DNA of 64,000 nucleotides from Gillisella vitis (GTDB lineage Bacteria > Pseudomonadota > Alphaproteobacteria > Rhizobiales > Rhizobiaceae). Positions 1 through 8,522 of the stretch are shown piece by piece. Position 1 is the first letter of the stretch. Each line of letters opens with the position of its first letter. Where the stretch lies: NCBI GenBank assembly GCA_009744235.1, contig WPHV01000001.1, positions 558,001 through 622,000 of the forward strand, given 5' to 3'. The notes under the pieces are model-generated. The model had not been told where the DNA came from, ran no database searches, and saw only the letters and a list, made by a program, of their open reading frames with translations. The translations under genes were made by a program, and so were the position numbers.

Positions 1-1568
1 ACAGGCGTGGTGGTGGCTGGCGCACTGGCCGCACCGCCGGACACTGGCGCTGCCGGATTGGCCCCACCATTCTGCTGGGCCACCGAACGGCCCTCGCCGC
101 TATTGGCGGCAGCGTTCGAGGCCCCCTCATCCACTTCCGTACCGTCAGGCATCAGCTTCTGGGTAAATTTCTGCCCCGCGGCCCCGGCATCGCCGGTTGA
201 CGCTGGAACGGTCGCCGGTTTTCCGGCATCCGCGCTGCCCGTCTGCGAAGACGGTGCGGACGCTGGCGAAGAACCCTTTGAAGCAAACAATCCTGTCACG
301 GTCTGCTTCAAACCGGCAATGGCGCCCGGCAGATTGTCACGATGGGCATAGGCGTAGTAGCCACCGCCGCAGATCAACAGGATCAGCACGCCTGTGATGA
401 TGTAAGGCGCAGTCCGGCGGGATTTCTTGGTGCGCAGTCCAGCCTTCCTGTTGGCCTTTGCCAGCACGGCTGCCATCTCTTCAGAGGAATTGCTTCGGTC
501 AGGCGCGGCGGCGCGCTGTTGCTTTTTAGCTGCCGCCGGTGGCACAGGCTGTGCCGCGACAAAATCATCGAACCAGGCAGGATCTTCGCCTGCCTTGCTC
601 GCGGAAGCTCCGTTGCGAACGGCCTTTTCATCGTTTCCGGATGCCTGACCGGCAGGCGTGCCGAAGCTGGTATTCTGATGCTTGTCGCTCCAGTCCAGAA
701 GATCCTTCGGATCTTCATGACCAGCTTGCGAGAAGGAGCCACCCTGCCCCGCAGGCTGCTTGTTGTCGCGCACGAAAGCGTCGAACGCGCCCAGCGCCTC
801 GGCTTCATCGAACACCGGCTGGCGTGCCGGTGGAATAGCGGGGTAGACTGGGGGCTTTTCTGCTTCTTCCTGACGCGACTGAGACTGTGCTTCAAAGGAA
901 TGGACAGGTGCAAGCGGAGCTGGCGTCGGCTCCAGATGGCTTTCCAGCCATTCATCCATCGAATGCTTCTGTGGCGCCGAAGGCTTTACGGTTGCGGCGG
1001 GAACAGCGGGCGAAAAAGAAGCTGCGGGCTGGACAGGCTCTTCACTCTCCCAAATAGCAGGTGGAATGGCAGCAGCCGGAATACGCGCCGGTTCTGGCTT
1101 ATAAGGCTCCGGCTCCGGTTCATACACTGGCTCTGGCGCTGGTTCCGGCTCATAGACAGGTGCTGGGGCAGGCTCAGGAACATAAGCCGGCTCATGAACA
1201 GGTTCAGGCTGGTGCACATATTCGGGCTCATGCGCCGGTTCGCCAACAGGCTCCGGTTCATGGTAAACGTGTTCCGGCTCAGGTTCATAGGCTGGCGCTG
1301 GGGCCGGTTCATAAACCGGGGCCGGTTCATAGGCCTCCTCTTCCACGGCAGGAAGAGCCTCGGCATAATCTGCCTCGACCTCGGCAATCGCGGCGTCAAG
1401 CTTGTCCAGCTGGCGGCGCAGCATGTCTTCCGACGGCTTGGGTGTCATATTGTCCAGCTGCCGCATCACTGCGCCACGAGCCTTCTCATACACCTTTACG
1501 CGCATTTCCGGGGTATTGTTCGACAGGCCATCAACGGCGCGCCGAATAACTGCTACGAAATCTGCCAT
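1..1568 (-). CDS. Pro/Glu-rich single-pass membrane protein, C-terminus outside window
   Basis: The frame is open from an ATG at 1568 to the left edge (about 522 codons, no stop), so this is a 5' portion of a longer gene. Visible parts: an N-terminal helical block of about 70 residues; a low-complexity stretch at about 78-165 built from short YEPEP/YEPAPAP-like units; an acidic and Gln/Pro-rich linker; a basic patch (KKSRR) followed by one hydrophobic segment at about 385-407; then an Ala/Ser/Gly-rich tail. A long charged N-terminal part, one membrane anchor and a low-complexity tail suggest an inner-membrane protein with a large cytoplasmic domain, but topology is inferred. It starts 59 bp after purA on the same strand and may be cotranscribed. 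I do not recognise a named family, and function is unknown. The antisense strand also holds long open frames caused by the repetitive codons. Confidence 0.8.
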   Translation of the reverse strand, partial: MADFVAVIRRAVDGLSNNTPEMRVKVYEKARGAVMRQLDNMTPKPSEDMLRRQLDKLDAAIAEVEADYAEALPAVEEEAYEPAPVYEPAPAPAYEPEPEHVYHEPEPVGEPAHEPEYVHQPEPVHEPAYVPEPAPAPVYEPEPAPEPVYEPEPEPYKPEPARIPAAAIPPAIWESEEPVQPAASFSPAVPAATVKPSAPQKHSMDEWLESHLEPTPAPLAPVHSFEAQSQSRQEEAEKPPVYPAIPPARQPVFDEAEALGAFDAFVRDNKQPAGQGGSFSQAGHEDPKDLLDWSDKHQNTSFGTPAGQASGNDEKAVRNGASASKAGEDPAWFDDFVAAQPVPPAAAKKQQRAAAPDRSNSSEEMAAVLAKANRKAGLRTKKSRRTAPYIITGVLILLICGGGYYAYAHRDNLPGAIAGLKQTVTGLFASKGSSPASAPSSQTGSADAGKPATVPASTGDAGAAGQKFTQKLMPDGTEVDEGASNAAANSGEGRSVAQQNGGANPAAPVSGGAASAPATTTP

Positions 1569-1627
1569 CCGTACTTTCTCGTGATCACCGGCCCAGGCCG
1601 ACAAGACAAATTAATTCAACTCTAACC

Positions 1628-2926
1628 TTAATCCTCAAATGGATCGGTCACAAGTATGGTGTCGTCGCGTTCCGGGCTGGTGGACAACAGCGCGACCGGC
1701 GCACCGATCAGCTCTTCCACCTGGCGGACATATTTGATCGCCTGGGCGGGAAGATCGGCCCATTTGCGCGCGCCGACGGTGGATTCCTTCCAGCCTTCCA
1801 GCGTCACGTAAATCGGCTCGACCCGCGCCTGGGCTGCCTGTGCCGCCGGTAGATGGTCGATTTCCACACCATCCAGCTTGTAGCCGACGCAGATCTTCAG
1901 CTCGTCCAATCCGTCGAGAACGTCGAGCTTGGTCAGGGCGATGCCGGTAATGCCGTTGGTGGCCACCGACTGGCGCACCAACGCCGCATCGAACCAGCCA
2001 CAACGGCGTTTACGGCCGGTGACCGTGCCGAATTCATGACCTTTTTCCCCAAGAAACTGGCCGACCTCGTCCGTCAGCTCGGTCGGGAACGGGCCTTCGC
2101 CGACGCGGGTCGTATAGGCCTTGGTGATGCCAAGGATATAGCCAAGCGAGCCTGGCCCCATGCCGGAACCTGCCGCTGCCTGGCCGGCGACCGTGTTGGA
2201 CGAGGTGACGAAGGGATAAGTGCCGTGATCGATATCGAGCAGCGAGCCTTGCGCGCCTTCAAACAGGATACGGGCGCCACGACGGCGCTCCTTGTCCAGC
2301 ATCAACCAGACGGTTTCGCGGAAGGGGAGAACTTTGTCGGCCACCGACAGCAGCTCTTCCATGATCGTCGAATGTTCGACCTCGGGCGCACCAAAACCAC
2401 GGCGAAGCGCATTGTGATGGGGCAGGATGCGGGCAACTTTCTCGGCCAGACCTTCAGGATCGGCCAGATCCATCACCCGGATGGCACGACGGCCGACCTT
2501 GTCTTCGTAGGCCGGGCCGATACCGCGCCGCGTGGTGCCGATCTTGGTGCCACTATTGGACGCTGCGTCTTCGCGCATGCCATCCAGTTCGCGGTGAAGC
2601 GACAGGATCAGCGTCGCATTGTCGGCAATGCGCAGATTATCAGGTGTTACGGTGACGCCCTGGGCGGCCAGCTTGGCGATTTCGGCGATCAGCGCATGCG
2701 GATCGACCACGACACCATTGCCGATCACCGCCATCTTGCCGGGGCGCACAACACCCGAGGGCAGCAACGATAATTTATAGGAAATGCCGTCGATGACCAG
2801 CGTATGACCGGCATTATGGCCACCCTGGAAGCGCACGACCACGTCAGCGCGCTCGGACAGCCAGTCCACGATCTTGCCTTTGCCTTCGTCACCCCATTGG
2901 GAGCCAACCACCACGACATTCGTCAT
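1628..2926 (-). CDS. purA: Adenylosuccinate synthase PurA
   Basis: This enzyme joins IMP and aspartate with GTP to make adenylosuccinate, the first committed step from IMP to AMP, in the cytoplasm. The 432-residue protein has the usual family length. The N-terminal P-loop-like signature [11 protein letters not shown] is at residues 8-18 and the IMP-binding GGHNAGHT follows at 35-42. Family blocks such as [14 protein letters not shown] and [13 protein letters not shown] are present in order, and the C-terminus ends with the expected base-binding region. The ATG at 2926 is preceded by an AGGA Shine-Dalgarno sequence. Nothing is truncated. Upstream lies a noncoding stretch of about 370 bp; downstream, on the same strand, is the Pro/Glu-rich membrane protein gene. 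Confidence 0.98.
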   Translation of the reverse strand: MTNVVVVGSQWGDEGKGKIVDWLSERADVVVRFQGGHNAGHTLVIDGISYKLSLLPSGVVRPGKMAVIGNGVVVDPHALIAEIAKLAAQGVTVTPDNLRIADNATLILSLHRELDGMREDAASNSGTKIGTTRRGIGPAYEDKVGRRAIRVMDLADPEGLAEKVARILPHHNALRRGFGAPEVEHSTIMEELLSVADKVLPFRETVWLMLDKERRRGARILFEGAQGSLLDIDHGTYPFVTSSNTVAGQAAAGSGMGPGSLGYILGITKAYTTRVGEGPFPTELTDEVGQFLGEKGHEFGTVTGRKRRCGWFDAALVRQSVATNGITGIALTKLDVLDGLDELKICVGYKLDGVEIDHLPAAQAAQARVEPIYVTLEGWKESTVGARKWADLPAQAIKYVRQVEELIGAPVALLSTSPERDDTILVTDPFED

Positions 2927-3213
2927 TTCAAAATCCTGTCTTTACGCCTCAAGCGTACCTTCGCCTCGCGACAGCGCTGGCGGTTGATAAAGCCGTAAGC
3001 CCTCACACGTTCTGTCTGCTGCGCGCCGCCGTTTTCCCTGAAGCAGATCGTCCTGAACAGGTTTCCAGTCAAGGCAGCGCGTTTTCGCGCCTGCGCGTCC
3101 CCAAACCCGCGCATCTATACTGTGTTGTTTTGCGGAAAGCGACACGTTTATGCGCGTTAATCCGGCTTTTTGCATGGCAGAGACATATGACGGTGCAACA
3201 CAATTTTACGATT

Positions 3214-3253
3214 GCATAATTCCTGAAATCGATTCCGGTTTCAGGAATTATGC
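3214..3253. repeat. Perfect 15-bp inverted repeat between purA and EamA gene
   Basis: GCATAATTCCTGAAA at 3214-3228 is matched exactly by its reverse complement at 3239-3253 around a 10-nt loop. It lies in the 377-bp noncoding gap (2927-3303) between divergently transcribed purA and the EamA transporter gene. I see no other feature in that gap. It resembles the short palindromic intergenic repeats of rhizobia, but no second copy occurs in this window. Regulator binding is an alternative. Confidence 0.75.
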
Positions 3254-3303
3254 AGTAGTCACAATGCATCGAAATTGGCGACGCGCAGAGGTTGAACGAT
3301 CAG

Positions 3304-4197
3304 ATGCAAATCAGAGCCTATGCCTATCTGGTGCTGACAACCTTGTTCTGGGGCGGCAATGCCGTGGCGGGTAAGCTGGCCGTTGGCCATATCAGCCCGA
3401 TGATACTGAATCTTGGTCGCTGGTCGCTGGCCTTGACGCTGCTGCTGGCGGTTTCCTCCCGTCAGATCAAGGCGGATTGGCCGGTGGTGCGCCGTCATAT
3501 CCCCCTGCTGCTGGCGCTCGGTGCAATCGGCTATACCGGCTTTAACGGCTTTCTCTATTCGGCGCTGAAATACACCTCTGCCGTCAATGGCGCCATCGAA
3601 CAGGGTGGCATTCCCGTGCTGATCTTCCTGTTGAACTTCCTGCTCTTTCGAATCGCCGCCTCCGCCATCCAGATTGCCGGCTTCGTGATCAGCTTTATCG
3701 GCGTGGCGCTGACGGCAGGCCATGGCGACCTGATGGCGCTTTTGTCGCTACGGCTAAACTTCGGCGATACGCTGATGCTGCTGGCCGTGCTGTGCTATGC
3801 GATTTTCACCGTGGCGCTGCGCTGGAAGCCGGAACTGCACTGGAAGACACTGATGGCCGCTCTTGCCTTCGGCGCGGCGCTGGCCTCGCTGCCGCTGGTC
3901 GCCTGGGAAGCCAGCAATGGCAGCCTGATCGCGCCCGATGCCACCGGCTGGGCACTGATTCTGTTTTGCGGCCTGCTGCCATCCCTGGTGTCACAAACAC
4001 TCTATATATCAGGGGTCAACATGATCGGTGCCAACCGGGCTGGCCTGTTCATCAATCTTGTGCCGGTGTTCGGCACCATCCTGTCGATCGCCGTGGTCGG
4101 TGAAAAGCTGGAAGGCTTTCACATGCTGGCGCTCAGCCTGGTGATTGGAGGCATCGCGCTGGCCGAATGGGGCAAACCGCAAACCACTGCCCGCTAA
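3304..4197 (+). CDS. EamA/DMT-family membrane transporter
   Basis: This is a drug/metabolite-transporter superfamily protein of about 297 residues with ten predicted membrane segments arranged as two EamA halves, the usual size for the family. Family features include an opening helix with FWGGNAVAGK, the central AINGAIEQG-type segment, and the second-half NRAGLFINLVPVF and VVGEKLEG blocks. Members export amino acids, metabolites or drugs from the cytoplasm; the substrate cannot be read from sequence. I chose the ATG at 3304 because AGAGG lies 12 nt upstream. A TTG at 3292 would add four residues but directly abuts that motif. The gene is convergent with the metallophosphatase gene, 9 bp away. 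Confidence 0.9.
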   Translation: MQIRAYAYLVLTTLFWGGNAVAGKLAVGHISPMILNLGRWSLALTLLLAVSSRQIKADWPVVRRHIPLLLALGAIGYTGFNGFLYSALKYTSAVNGAIEQGGIPVLIFLLNFLLFRIAASAIQIAGFVISFIGVALTAGHGDLMALLSLRLNFGDTLMLLAVLCYAIFTVALRWKPELHWKTLMAALAFGAALASLPLVAWEASNGSLIAPDATGWALILFCGLLPSLVSQTLYISGVNMIGANRAGLFINLVPVFGTILSIAVVGEKLEGFHMLALSLVIGGIALAEWGKPQTTAR

Positions 4198-4206
4198 GGG
4201 CAAACT

Positions 4207-4986
4207 CTAGATCAGGCTCGTATGTCCATCGGCAATCCGCAAAACGGCGAGGCGTCCTGAGGCATAGGCACCGGTATCTATGCCGATCCGGTTCTTGCCG
4301 AAGGTGACCGCATCGGTCGGGGTATGTCCATGTACAACCGTATAGGGCAGCTCCGGGCCACGCCCCAGAAAGGGCTCCCGAATCCACATCAGATCTTCAT
4401 CGGCCTGGGCTTCCAGCGCGACGCCCGGCTTCAGGCCTGCGTGCACGAACAGAAATTGCCCCACCTTGAGCATGACCGGCAGGGATTTCAGCCAGGCATA
4501 ATGGCTTTCAGGAATGGCCCGTGCCAATTCCGAGGAGAGCCCCTTGAAACTGCCGGCCTGGTGCAAGGCGTGGTCGATGTCGATGCCATAGGAATAAAGC
4601 GTGGCCGCCGCGCCGAAATCCAGCCAGCGCCGTCCAGCCGAGGGATCGTCGAGAAAATGGCAGAATACATCGTCATGATTGCCGCACAGCGATACCCGCT
4701 CGAAACCGGGTGCCAGCGGTGCCATCAGGTGGTCGATCACCCGGCGCGAGGACGGCCCACGATCGACATAGTCACCCAGCATGACAATCAGCTTGGGACC
4801 ATCGATACTGCCGGCATCGTGCAGGATACGGCATTCCGCTTCCAGCAACTCAGCATAGCAACCATGCACATCCCCCACCGCATAGATCGCGGAAAACGCC
4901 TTGGGATCGATATCCACACGACTACGCATGCCAGCCACACCGGTTTCCGATCCGACGTCGAGAAATTTACGCAACAACTTTATCAT
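4207..4986 (-). CDS. Metallophosphoesterase, PPP/ApaH-like family
   Basis: The protein is a 259-residue cytoplasmic phosphatase of the calcineurin-like superfamily. The metal-binding blocks appear in order: GDVHGC near residue 40, GDYVDRG near 75, GNHD near 110, and a C-terminal HGHTPT. This order marks the PPP subfamily, which includes bacterial serine/threonine phosphatases and symmetrical dinucleoside tetraphosphatases. The sequence does not decide between protein and nucleotide substrates. The start at 4986 has GGAA upstream; an ATG at 5025 would add 13 residues. The 300 bp upstream (4987-5289) are noncoding with no clear motif. It stands alone and is convergent with the EamA transporter gene. 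Confidence 0.88.
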   Translation of the reverse strand: MIKLLRKFLDVGSETGVAGMRSRVDIDPKAFSAIYAVGDVHGCYAELLEAECRILHDAGSIDGPKLIVMLGDYVDRGPSSRRVIDHLMAPLAPGFERVSLCGNHDDVFCHFLDDPSAGRRWLDFGAAATLYSYGIDIDHALHQAGSFKGLSSELARAIPESHYAWLKSLPVMLKVGQFLFVHAGLKPGVALEAQADEDLMWIREPFLGRGPELPYTVVHGHTPTDAVTFGKNRIGIDTGAYASGRLAVLRIADGHTSLI

Positions 4987-5289
4987 AATGGTTCCAGCTT
5001 CCCGCAACCGTTTTACGCCTGTCACAAGCGCTTCTCAACCACGCGCAGGGCTAATCGTGATAATTACCAACCATTAAGGTTAACATCGGTTCGAATCGCG
5101 CGCTTTTCAGCATCGCGGCGCGCGCAAATCGATGCTTTTCCGCGACATGAACAGAGCTTATCCCTAGGACTATGAGAGAAAAATGGATCCCAGCTTTCGT
5201 AAAAAGACGAGCGATTACAAAAAGATCGAAAGTTCTATCTGATCCAATATCAACTTTGATCGATTTTAGCCAATCAATGGGGAAGCATC

Positions 5290-6090
5290 ATGACCAAGCC
5301 ATTTTACTGGAATGAATTGAACACCTATGATTTCGCCAGCCTGTCACCTGGCAGCACCATCGCCGTTTTGCCGATTGCCTCCACCGAGCAGCATGGGCCA
5401 CATCTGCCAATTGCAACCGATGTGGCGATTGCCAATGGCATGTTGACAGAGCTGAAGCGCCAGCGCCCGTATGACCTGGACTTCCTGGTTCTTCCCACTC
5501 AGGAAATCGGCAAGGCCAATGAACATGTTTATGGCCCCGGCACGCTCTCACTCAGCGCGGATCTGCTGATTGCGGCATGGACCGCCATCGGTGCCAAGGT
5601 GGCGGAAGCGGGCCTGCGCAAGCTGGTCATCGTCAATTCCCATGGTGGCAATGTCGATATCATGAGCATTGTCGGGCGCGAATTGCGCGTCCGCCACAAG
5701 ATGGCAGTGGTGTCCACCCAATGGAGCCGGTTCGGTAACCCCGATGGCATGATTTCCGATCATGAAAACCGCTATGGCATTCATGGCGGCGAAGTGGAAA
5801 CCTCGCTGATGCTGCATTTCCGCCCCGAACTGGTGCGGATGGACAAGGCCGAAAACTTCGTCTCCAAGGCGGAATGGATGAAGGAACGCTCGGATTTTCT
5901 CCAGCCCTTACCCCCCCACTCGCTGGCCTGGATCGCCCATGACCTCAATCCGGCTGGCGTGGTCGGCGATGCCTCGAAAGGGACAGCGGAAAAGGGTGAA
6001 GCGATCTGCCGTCATCAGGTTTCCGGCTTCATCCAGCTGTTGCGTGACGTCAGGGACTATCCGCTGTCGGCGCTTTACTCCCCGGAATAA
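5290..6090 (+). CDS. Creatininase-family amidohydrolase
   Basis: A 266-residue protein of the creatininase family, whose members hydrolyse cyclic or linear amide bonds with a two-metal centre. Metal-ligand motifs are present: EQHGPHLP at residues 33-40 with a following TD, NSHGGN near 117-122, and HGGEVETS near 162. Besides creatininase the family includes formamide hydrolases and mycofactocin proteins, so creatinine itself is not shown to be the substrate. The gene lies just before a LysR regulator and a divergent operon with an ABC importer, a second amidohydrolase and two redox enzymes. I infer that it is part of the same route for a small nitrogen compound. It overlaps the convergent LysR gene by 16 bp. 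AATCAATGGGGAAGC before the ATG supplies the ribosome-binding site. Confidence 0.88.
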   Translation: MTKPFYWNELNTYDFASLSPGSTIAVLPIASTEQHGPHLPIATDVAIANGMLTELKRQRPYDLDFLVLPTQEIGKANEHVYGPGTLSLSADLLIAAWTAIGAKVAEAGLRKLVIVNSHGGNVDIMSIVGRELRVRHKMAVVSTQWSRFGNPDGMISDHENRYGIHGGEVETSLMLHFRPELVRMDKAENFVSKAEWMKERSDFLQPLPPHSLAWIAHDLNPAGVVGDASKGTAEKGEAICRHQVSGFIQLLRDVRDYPLSALYSPE

Positions 6091-7031
6091 GAACGGTCCG
6101 CGGCAAGATATCCCCTGCCCTGCAATTCCATCACCAGGGCCTGGATTTCCTGAACCAGATATTCAACGAACAGGCTAGTCGCCGCATCGAGCGGCGCCCG
6201 CGCCCGGGCAAACAGTTTCATCGGCTGATGGCGGCAATGCGGCTCGGCCAGCGGTCGAAACACCAGTTCGCCCTTGCGGCATTCGACAATCACATCCAGG
6301 GGGTTGAGCAGGGTCAGCGCCGTGCCGCATTTGACCAATTGCTTCAGCAATTCGGAGGCATTGGTTTCCAGCAGCGGCTCGACCGGCAGCGGCAGATTGG
6401 CAAGCGCCAGATTGATGACATTGCGCAGGCTGGTGCCAGGCTCAGCCAGCACCAGTTTTTCCTGCACCACATCGACCAGATTGATCGGGCCTTTTTCACG
6501 CGCCAGCCGATGACCGGGCGGTAAAACCGCGCCGACAGGGATATCAAAATTGGCGATGGTGCGAATACCTGGCGTTGCCGGGATGTTGAAGCCCAGCCCG
6601 ATATCCACTTCGCCCGTCAGCACCGGATTGAGGGTGGTGGAGCCGCTGTCATTGCGCAAATGCACCTTGATGCGCGGATGCGCGTCCAGAAACCGGGCAA
6701 TGATTTCCGGCAGGGGACCGGCGGCCAGCCCCACCGTGGCGACCAGCGATACCTTTCCCACCTGCGGCATTTTCAGGCTGCGGATACGGGCTTCCAGACG
6801 TTCATAGCCCTTCAGAACTTCACGGATGTGCTCGACACACAGTTCCCCCGCCGCCGTCAGTCGCAAGCCGCGCGGCAGACGCTCGAACAGGGGAACACCC
6901 AGCTCATCTTCCAGTGCCAGAATCTGCCGGTTGACAGCGGAAGATGCAACGTTAAGTCTAGCGGCGGCTTTACGAATTGAACCGCAACGGGCAATCTCGT
7001 CTATATAAAGCAGCTTACGGGAGTGAAGCAT
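6075..7031 (-). CDS. LysR-family transcriptional regulator
   Basis: A 318-residue LysR-type regulator. The winged helix-turn-helix occupies about residues 1-60, with the typical block LLYIDEIARCGSIRKAAARL and then FERLPRGLRLTAAGE. A periplasmic-binding-like effector domain follows at about 90-300. I chose the ATG at 7031 because the helix-turn-helix normally begins within a few residues of the start; a TTG at 7091 would add a Cys-rich extension unlike the family. It is divergent from the importer operon starting at 7271 and convergent with the creatininase-family gene. By LysR precedent it probably controls one or both in response to the pathway substrate. Confidence 0.92.
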   Translation of the reverse strand: MLHSRKLLYIDEIARCGSIRKAAARLNVASSAVNRQILALEDELGVPLFERLPRGLRLTAAGELCVEHIREVLKGYERLEARIRSLKMPQVGKVSLVATVGLAAGPLPEIIARFLDAHPRIKVHLRNDSGSTTLNPVLTGEVDIGLGFNIPATPGIRTIANFDIPVGAVLPPGHRLAREKGPINLVDVVQEKLVLAEPGTSLRNVINLALANLPLPVEPLLETNASELLKQLVKCGTALTLLNPLDVIVECRKGELVFRPLAEPHCRHQPMKLFARARAPLDAATSLFVEYLVQEIQALVMELQGRGYLAADRSYSGE

Positions 7032-7270
7032 GGCGTAACACACCAGTCCATTTTTTAGGCAGATTGAACATTTCACATACAGAGCGAGCAAGCGATGCCA
7101 TTAAGGCATCGAAGCGGACGAAATTTGATGCTTTTCAAGCCGCAAGGCAACCGCTCAAATGCATAAAACGCGGCGGGCCATTTCAGTGGAGCCATTTTGA
7201 GCGGAGCCATTTCAGCGGCATGGGACATCGGGCGGCAGCACGCGATCCGAGGGATCAGGGGAAAACACAC
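7032..7270. promoter_or_regulatory. Divergent control region with three iterated GAGCCATTT units
   Basis: The 239-bp gap between the LysR gene and the importer operon holds three head-to-tail copies of a 13-15 nt unit, GGRGCCATTTYAGNG-like, at 7175-7216. They end 54 bp before the start codon of the binding-protein gene. Position and spacing would fit operator sites or a promoter-proximal duplication. No clear -35/-10 pair could be assigned. AGGGGA at 7257-7262 is the ribosome-binding site of the operon's first gene. Confidence 0.45.
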
Positions 7271-8290
7271 ATGACGAAAACCATACTGCACAAGACAATT
7301 GTCAACACTTTGGCCGCGACCGCACTGGCCCTTGGCCTTGGCAGCCCGGCCATGGCGCTGGACGAGGTCAGCTACGGCACCAATTGGCTGGCCCAGGCCG
7401 AGCATGGCGGCTTTTACCAGGCCGTGGCCGATGGCACCTATGAAAAATACGGTTTGAAGGTGAAGATCGTCCAGGGTGGCCCGAATGCGGCAAACCAGGC
7501 ATTGCTGATCGCCGGCAAGGTCGATTTCTACATGGGCAGCCCGCTTCAACAATTGGATGCCATCAAGCAGGGCATTCCGTTGATCGACGTCGCGGCCATG
7601 TTCCAGAAGGACCCGCAGGTGCTGATTGCCCATCCTGACCAGGGGATCGAGAAATTTGGCGATCTCGCCAAGCTCGACACGATCTTCATGGGCAAGGAAG
7701 GCTACACCACCTATTTCGAGTGGATGAAGAAGAACTATCCGGGCTTCAAGGACGAGCAATACAAGCCCTATACGTTCAACCCGGCACCGTTCCTCGCCAA
7801 CAAGAAATCCGCCCAGCAAGGCTATATCACGTCTGAGCCTTACGAGATCGAAAAGCAGGGCGGCTTCAAGCCGAAACTGTTCCTGCTGGCCGACAATGGC
7901 TACACGCCCTATGCGACGATGATTACCACCACCCAGACCATGGTCGATAAGAAGCCTGATGTGGTGCAGCGCTTTATCGATGCCTCCTCCGAGGGCTGGT
8001 ACAAATATCTCTACGGTGACAACAAAGCGGCCAATGAACTGATCAAAAAGGATAATCCTGAGATCACCGATAGCCAGATCGCCTTTTCCATCGAGAAAAT
8101 GAAGGAATATGGCATCGTCGATTCCGGCCCGACCCTGGAAAAGGGCATCGGCTGCATGACCGATGAGCATTACAAGAAATTCTTCGATACCATGGTTCAG
8201 ATCGGCGTTGTCGATGCCAAGCTGGATTACAACAAGGCCTACACAACCAAGTTCGTCTGCAAGGGCGTTGGCCTTAACCTGAAAAAGTAA
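7271..8290 (+). CDS. ABC transporter substrate-binding protein, NMT1/THI5-like
   Basis: A 339-residue periplasmic binding protein. A signal peptide covers about residues 1-27, with a hydrophobic core and AMA cleavage site. The mature part starts with the SYGTNWLAQAEHGGFY block typical of the NMT1/THI5 family (ThiY, SsuA relatives), where it reads as binding aromatic or pyrimidine-like ligands. The lobe motif QGGPNAANQALLIAGKVDFY fits the same family. The ATG at 7271 has AGGGGA 8 nt upstream; an open frame extends further upstream but crosses the control region. It is the first gene of an operon with the ATPase and permease. Together they form a complete importer. The neighbouring deaminase-like enzyme suggests a nitrogen heterocycle as ligand. 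Confidence 0.92.
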   Translation: MTKTILHKTIVNTLAATALALGLGSPAMALDEVSYGTNWLAQAEHGGFYQAVADGTYEKYGLKVKIVQGGPNAANQALLIAGKVDFYMGSPLQQLDAIKQGIPLIDVAAMFQKDPQVLIAHPDQGIEKFGDLAKLDTIFMGKEGYTTYFEWMKKNYPGFKDEQYKPYTFNPAPFLANKKSAQQGYITSEPYEIEKQGGFKPKLFLLADNGYTPYATMITTTQTMVDKKPDVVQRFIDASSEGWYKYLYGDNKAANELIKKDNPEITDSQIAFSIEKMKEYGIVDSGPTLEKGIGCMTDEHYKKFFDTMVQIGVVDAKLDYNKAYTTKFVCKGVGLNLKK

Positions 8291-8310
8291 AGCTGAAGAA
8301 GCAAAGACAG

Positions 8311-8337
8311 GGCGGCGCACCGGATAGAGGCGCCGCC
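8311..8337 (+). other. Intercistronic GC hairpin after binding-protein gene
   Basis: GGCGGCGC (8311-8318) pairs with GCGCCGCC (8330-8337) around an 11-nt loop, 21 bp after the stop of the binding-protein gene. No T-run follows, so it is not a classical terminator. Hairpins here often protect the abundant binding-protein mRNA or reduce readthrough into the ATPase and permease genes. A second hairpin, GGATAAGGA/TCCTTATCC, is at 8347-8378. Confidence 0.6.
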
Positions 8338-8378
8338 ACAGCGTGTGGATAAGGAGGACAGATCCTTCGTCCTTATCC

Positions 8379-8413
8379 GTGTTTGTCAGGCTCAAATCGA
8401 GCCAGACAGACAC
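8379..8413. repeat. Rhizobial hairpin repeat, GTCAGGCTC family, copy 1
   Basis: GTGTTTGTCAGGCTC and GAGCCAGACAGACAC form a near-perfect inverted repeat (13 of 15 pairs) around AAATC. Similar hairpins are at 24307-24341, 39328-39364 and, more diverged, 41791-41825. It sits between the binding-protein and ATPase genes, inside the operon. Confidence 0.75.
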
Positions 8414-8522
8414 TCTGTTCTCTTGTTTGCGTTTGTCTTTTCGGGAAAATCGGGTTTCTCTTTTTCCAAGGCAAACTCTTTCCCCCAAGACAAACTTTAG
8501 GCCCTTAACGACAGGCCCCGGA

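Noticed and set aside
1075..1340. Repeated units that might suggest a CRISPR or tandem DNA array
   Set aside because: The units are coding repeats (YEPEP-type) in frame with a long gene, with variable lengths and no spacer structure. No CRISPR array is present anywhere in the window.
342..1625. A 427-codon open frame on the plus strand rich in Arg and Leu
   Set aside because: It is antisense to the Pro/Glu-repeat gene. Its repetitive Arg/Leu composition mirrors the YEPEP codons, and it has no domain or ribosome-binding site.
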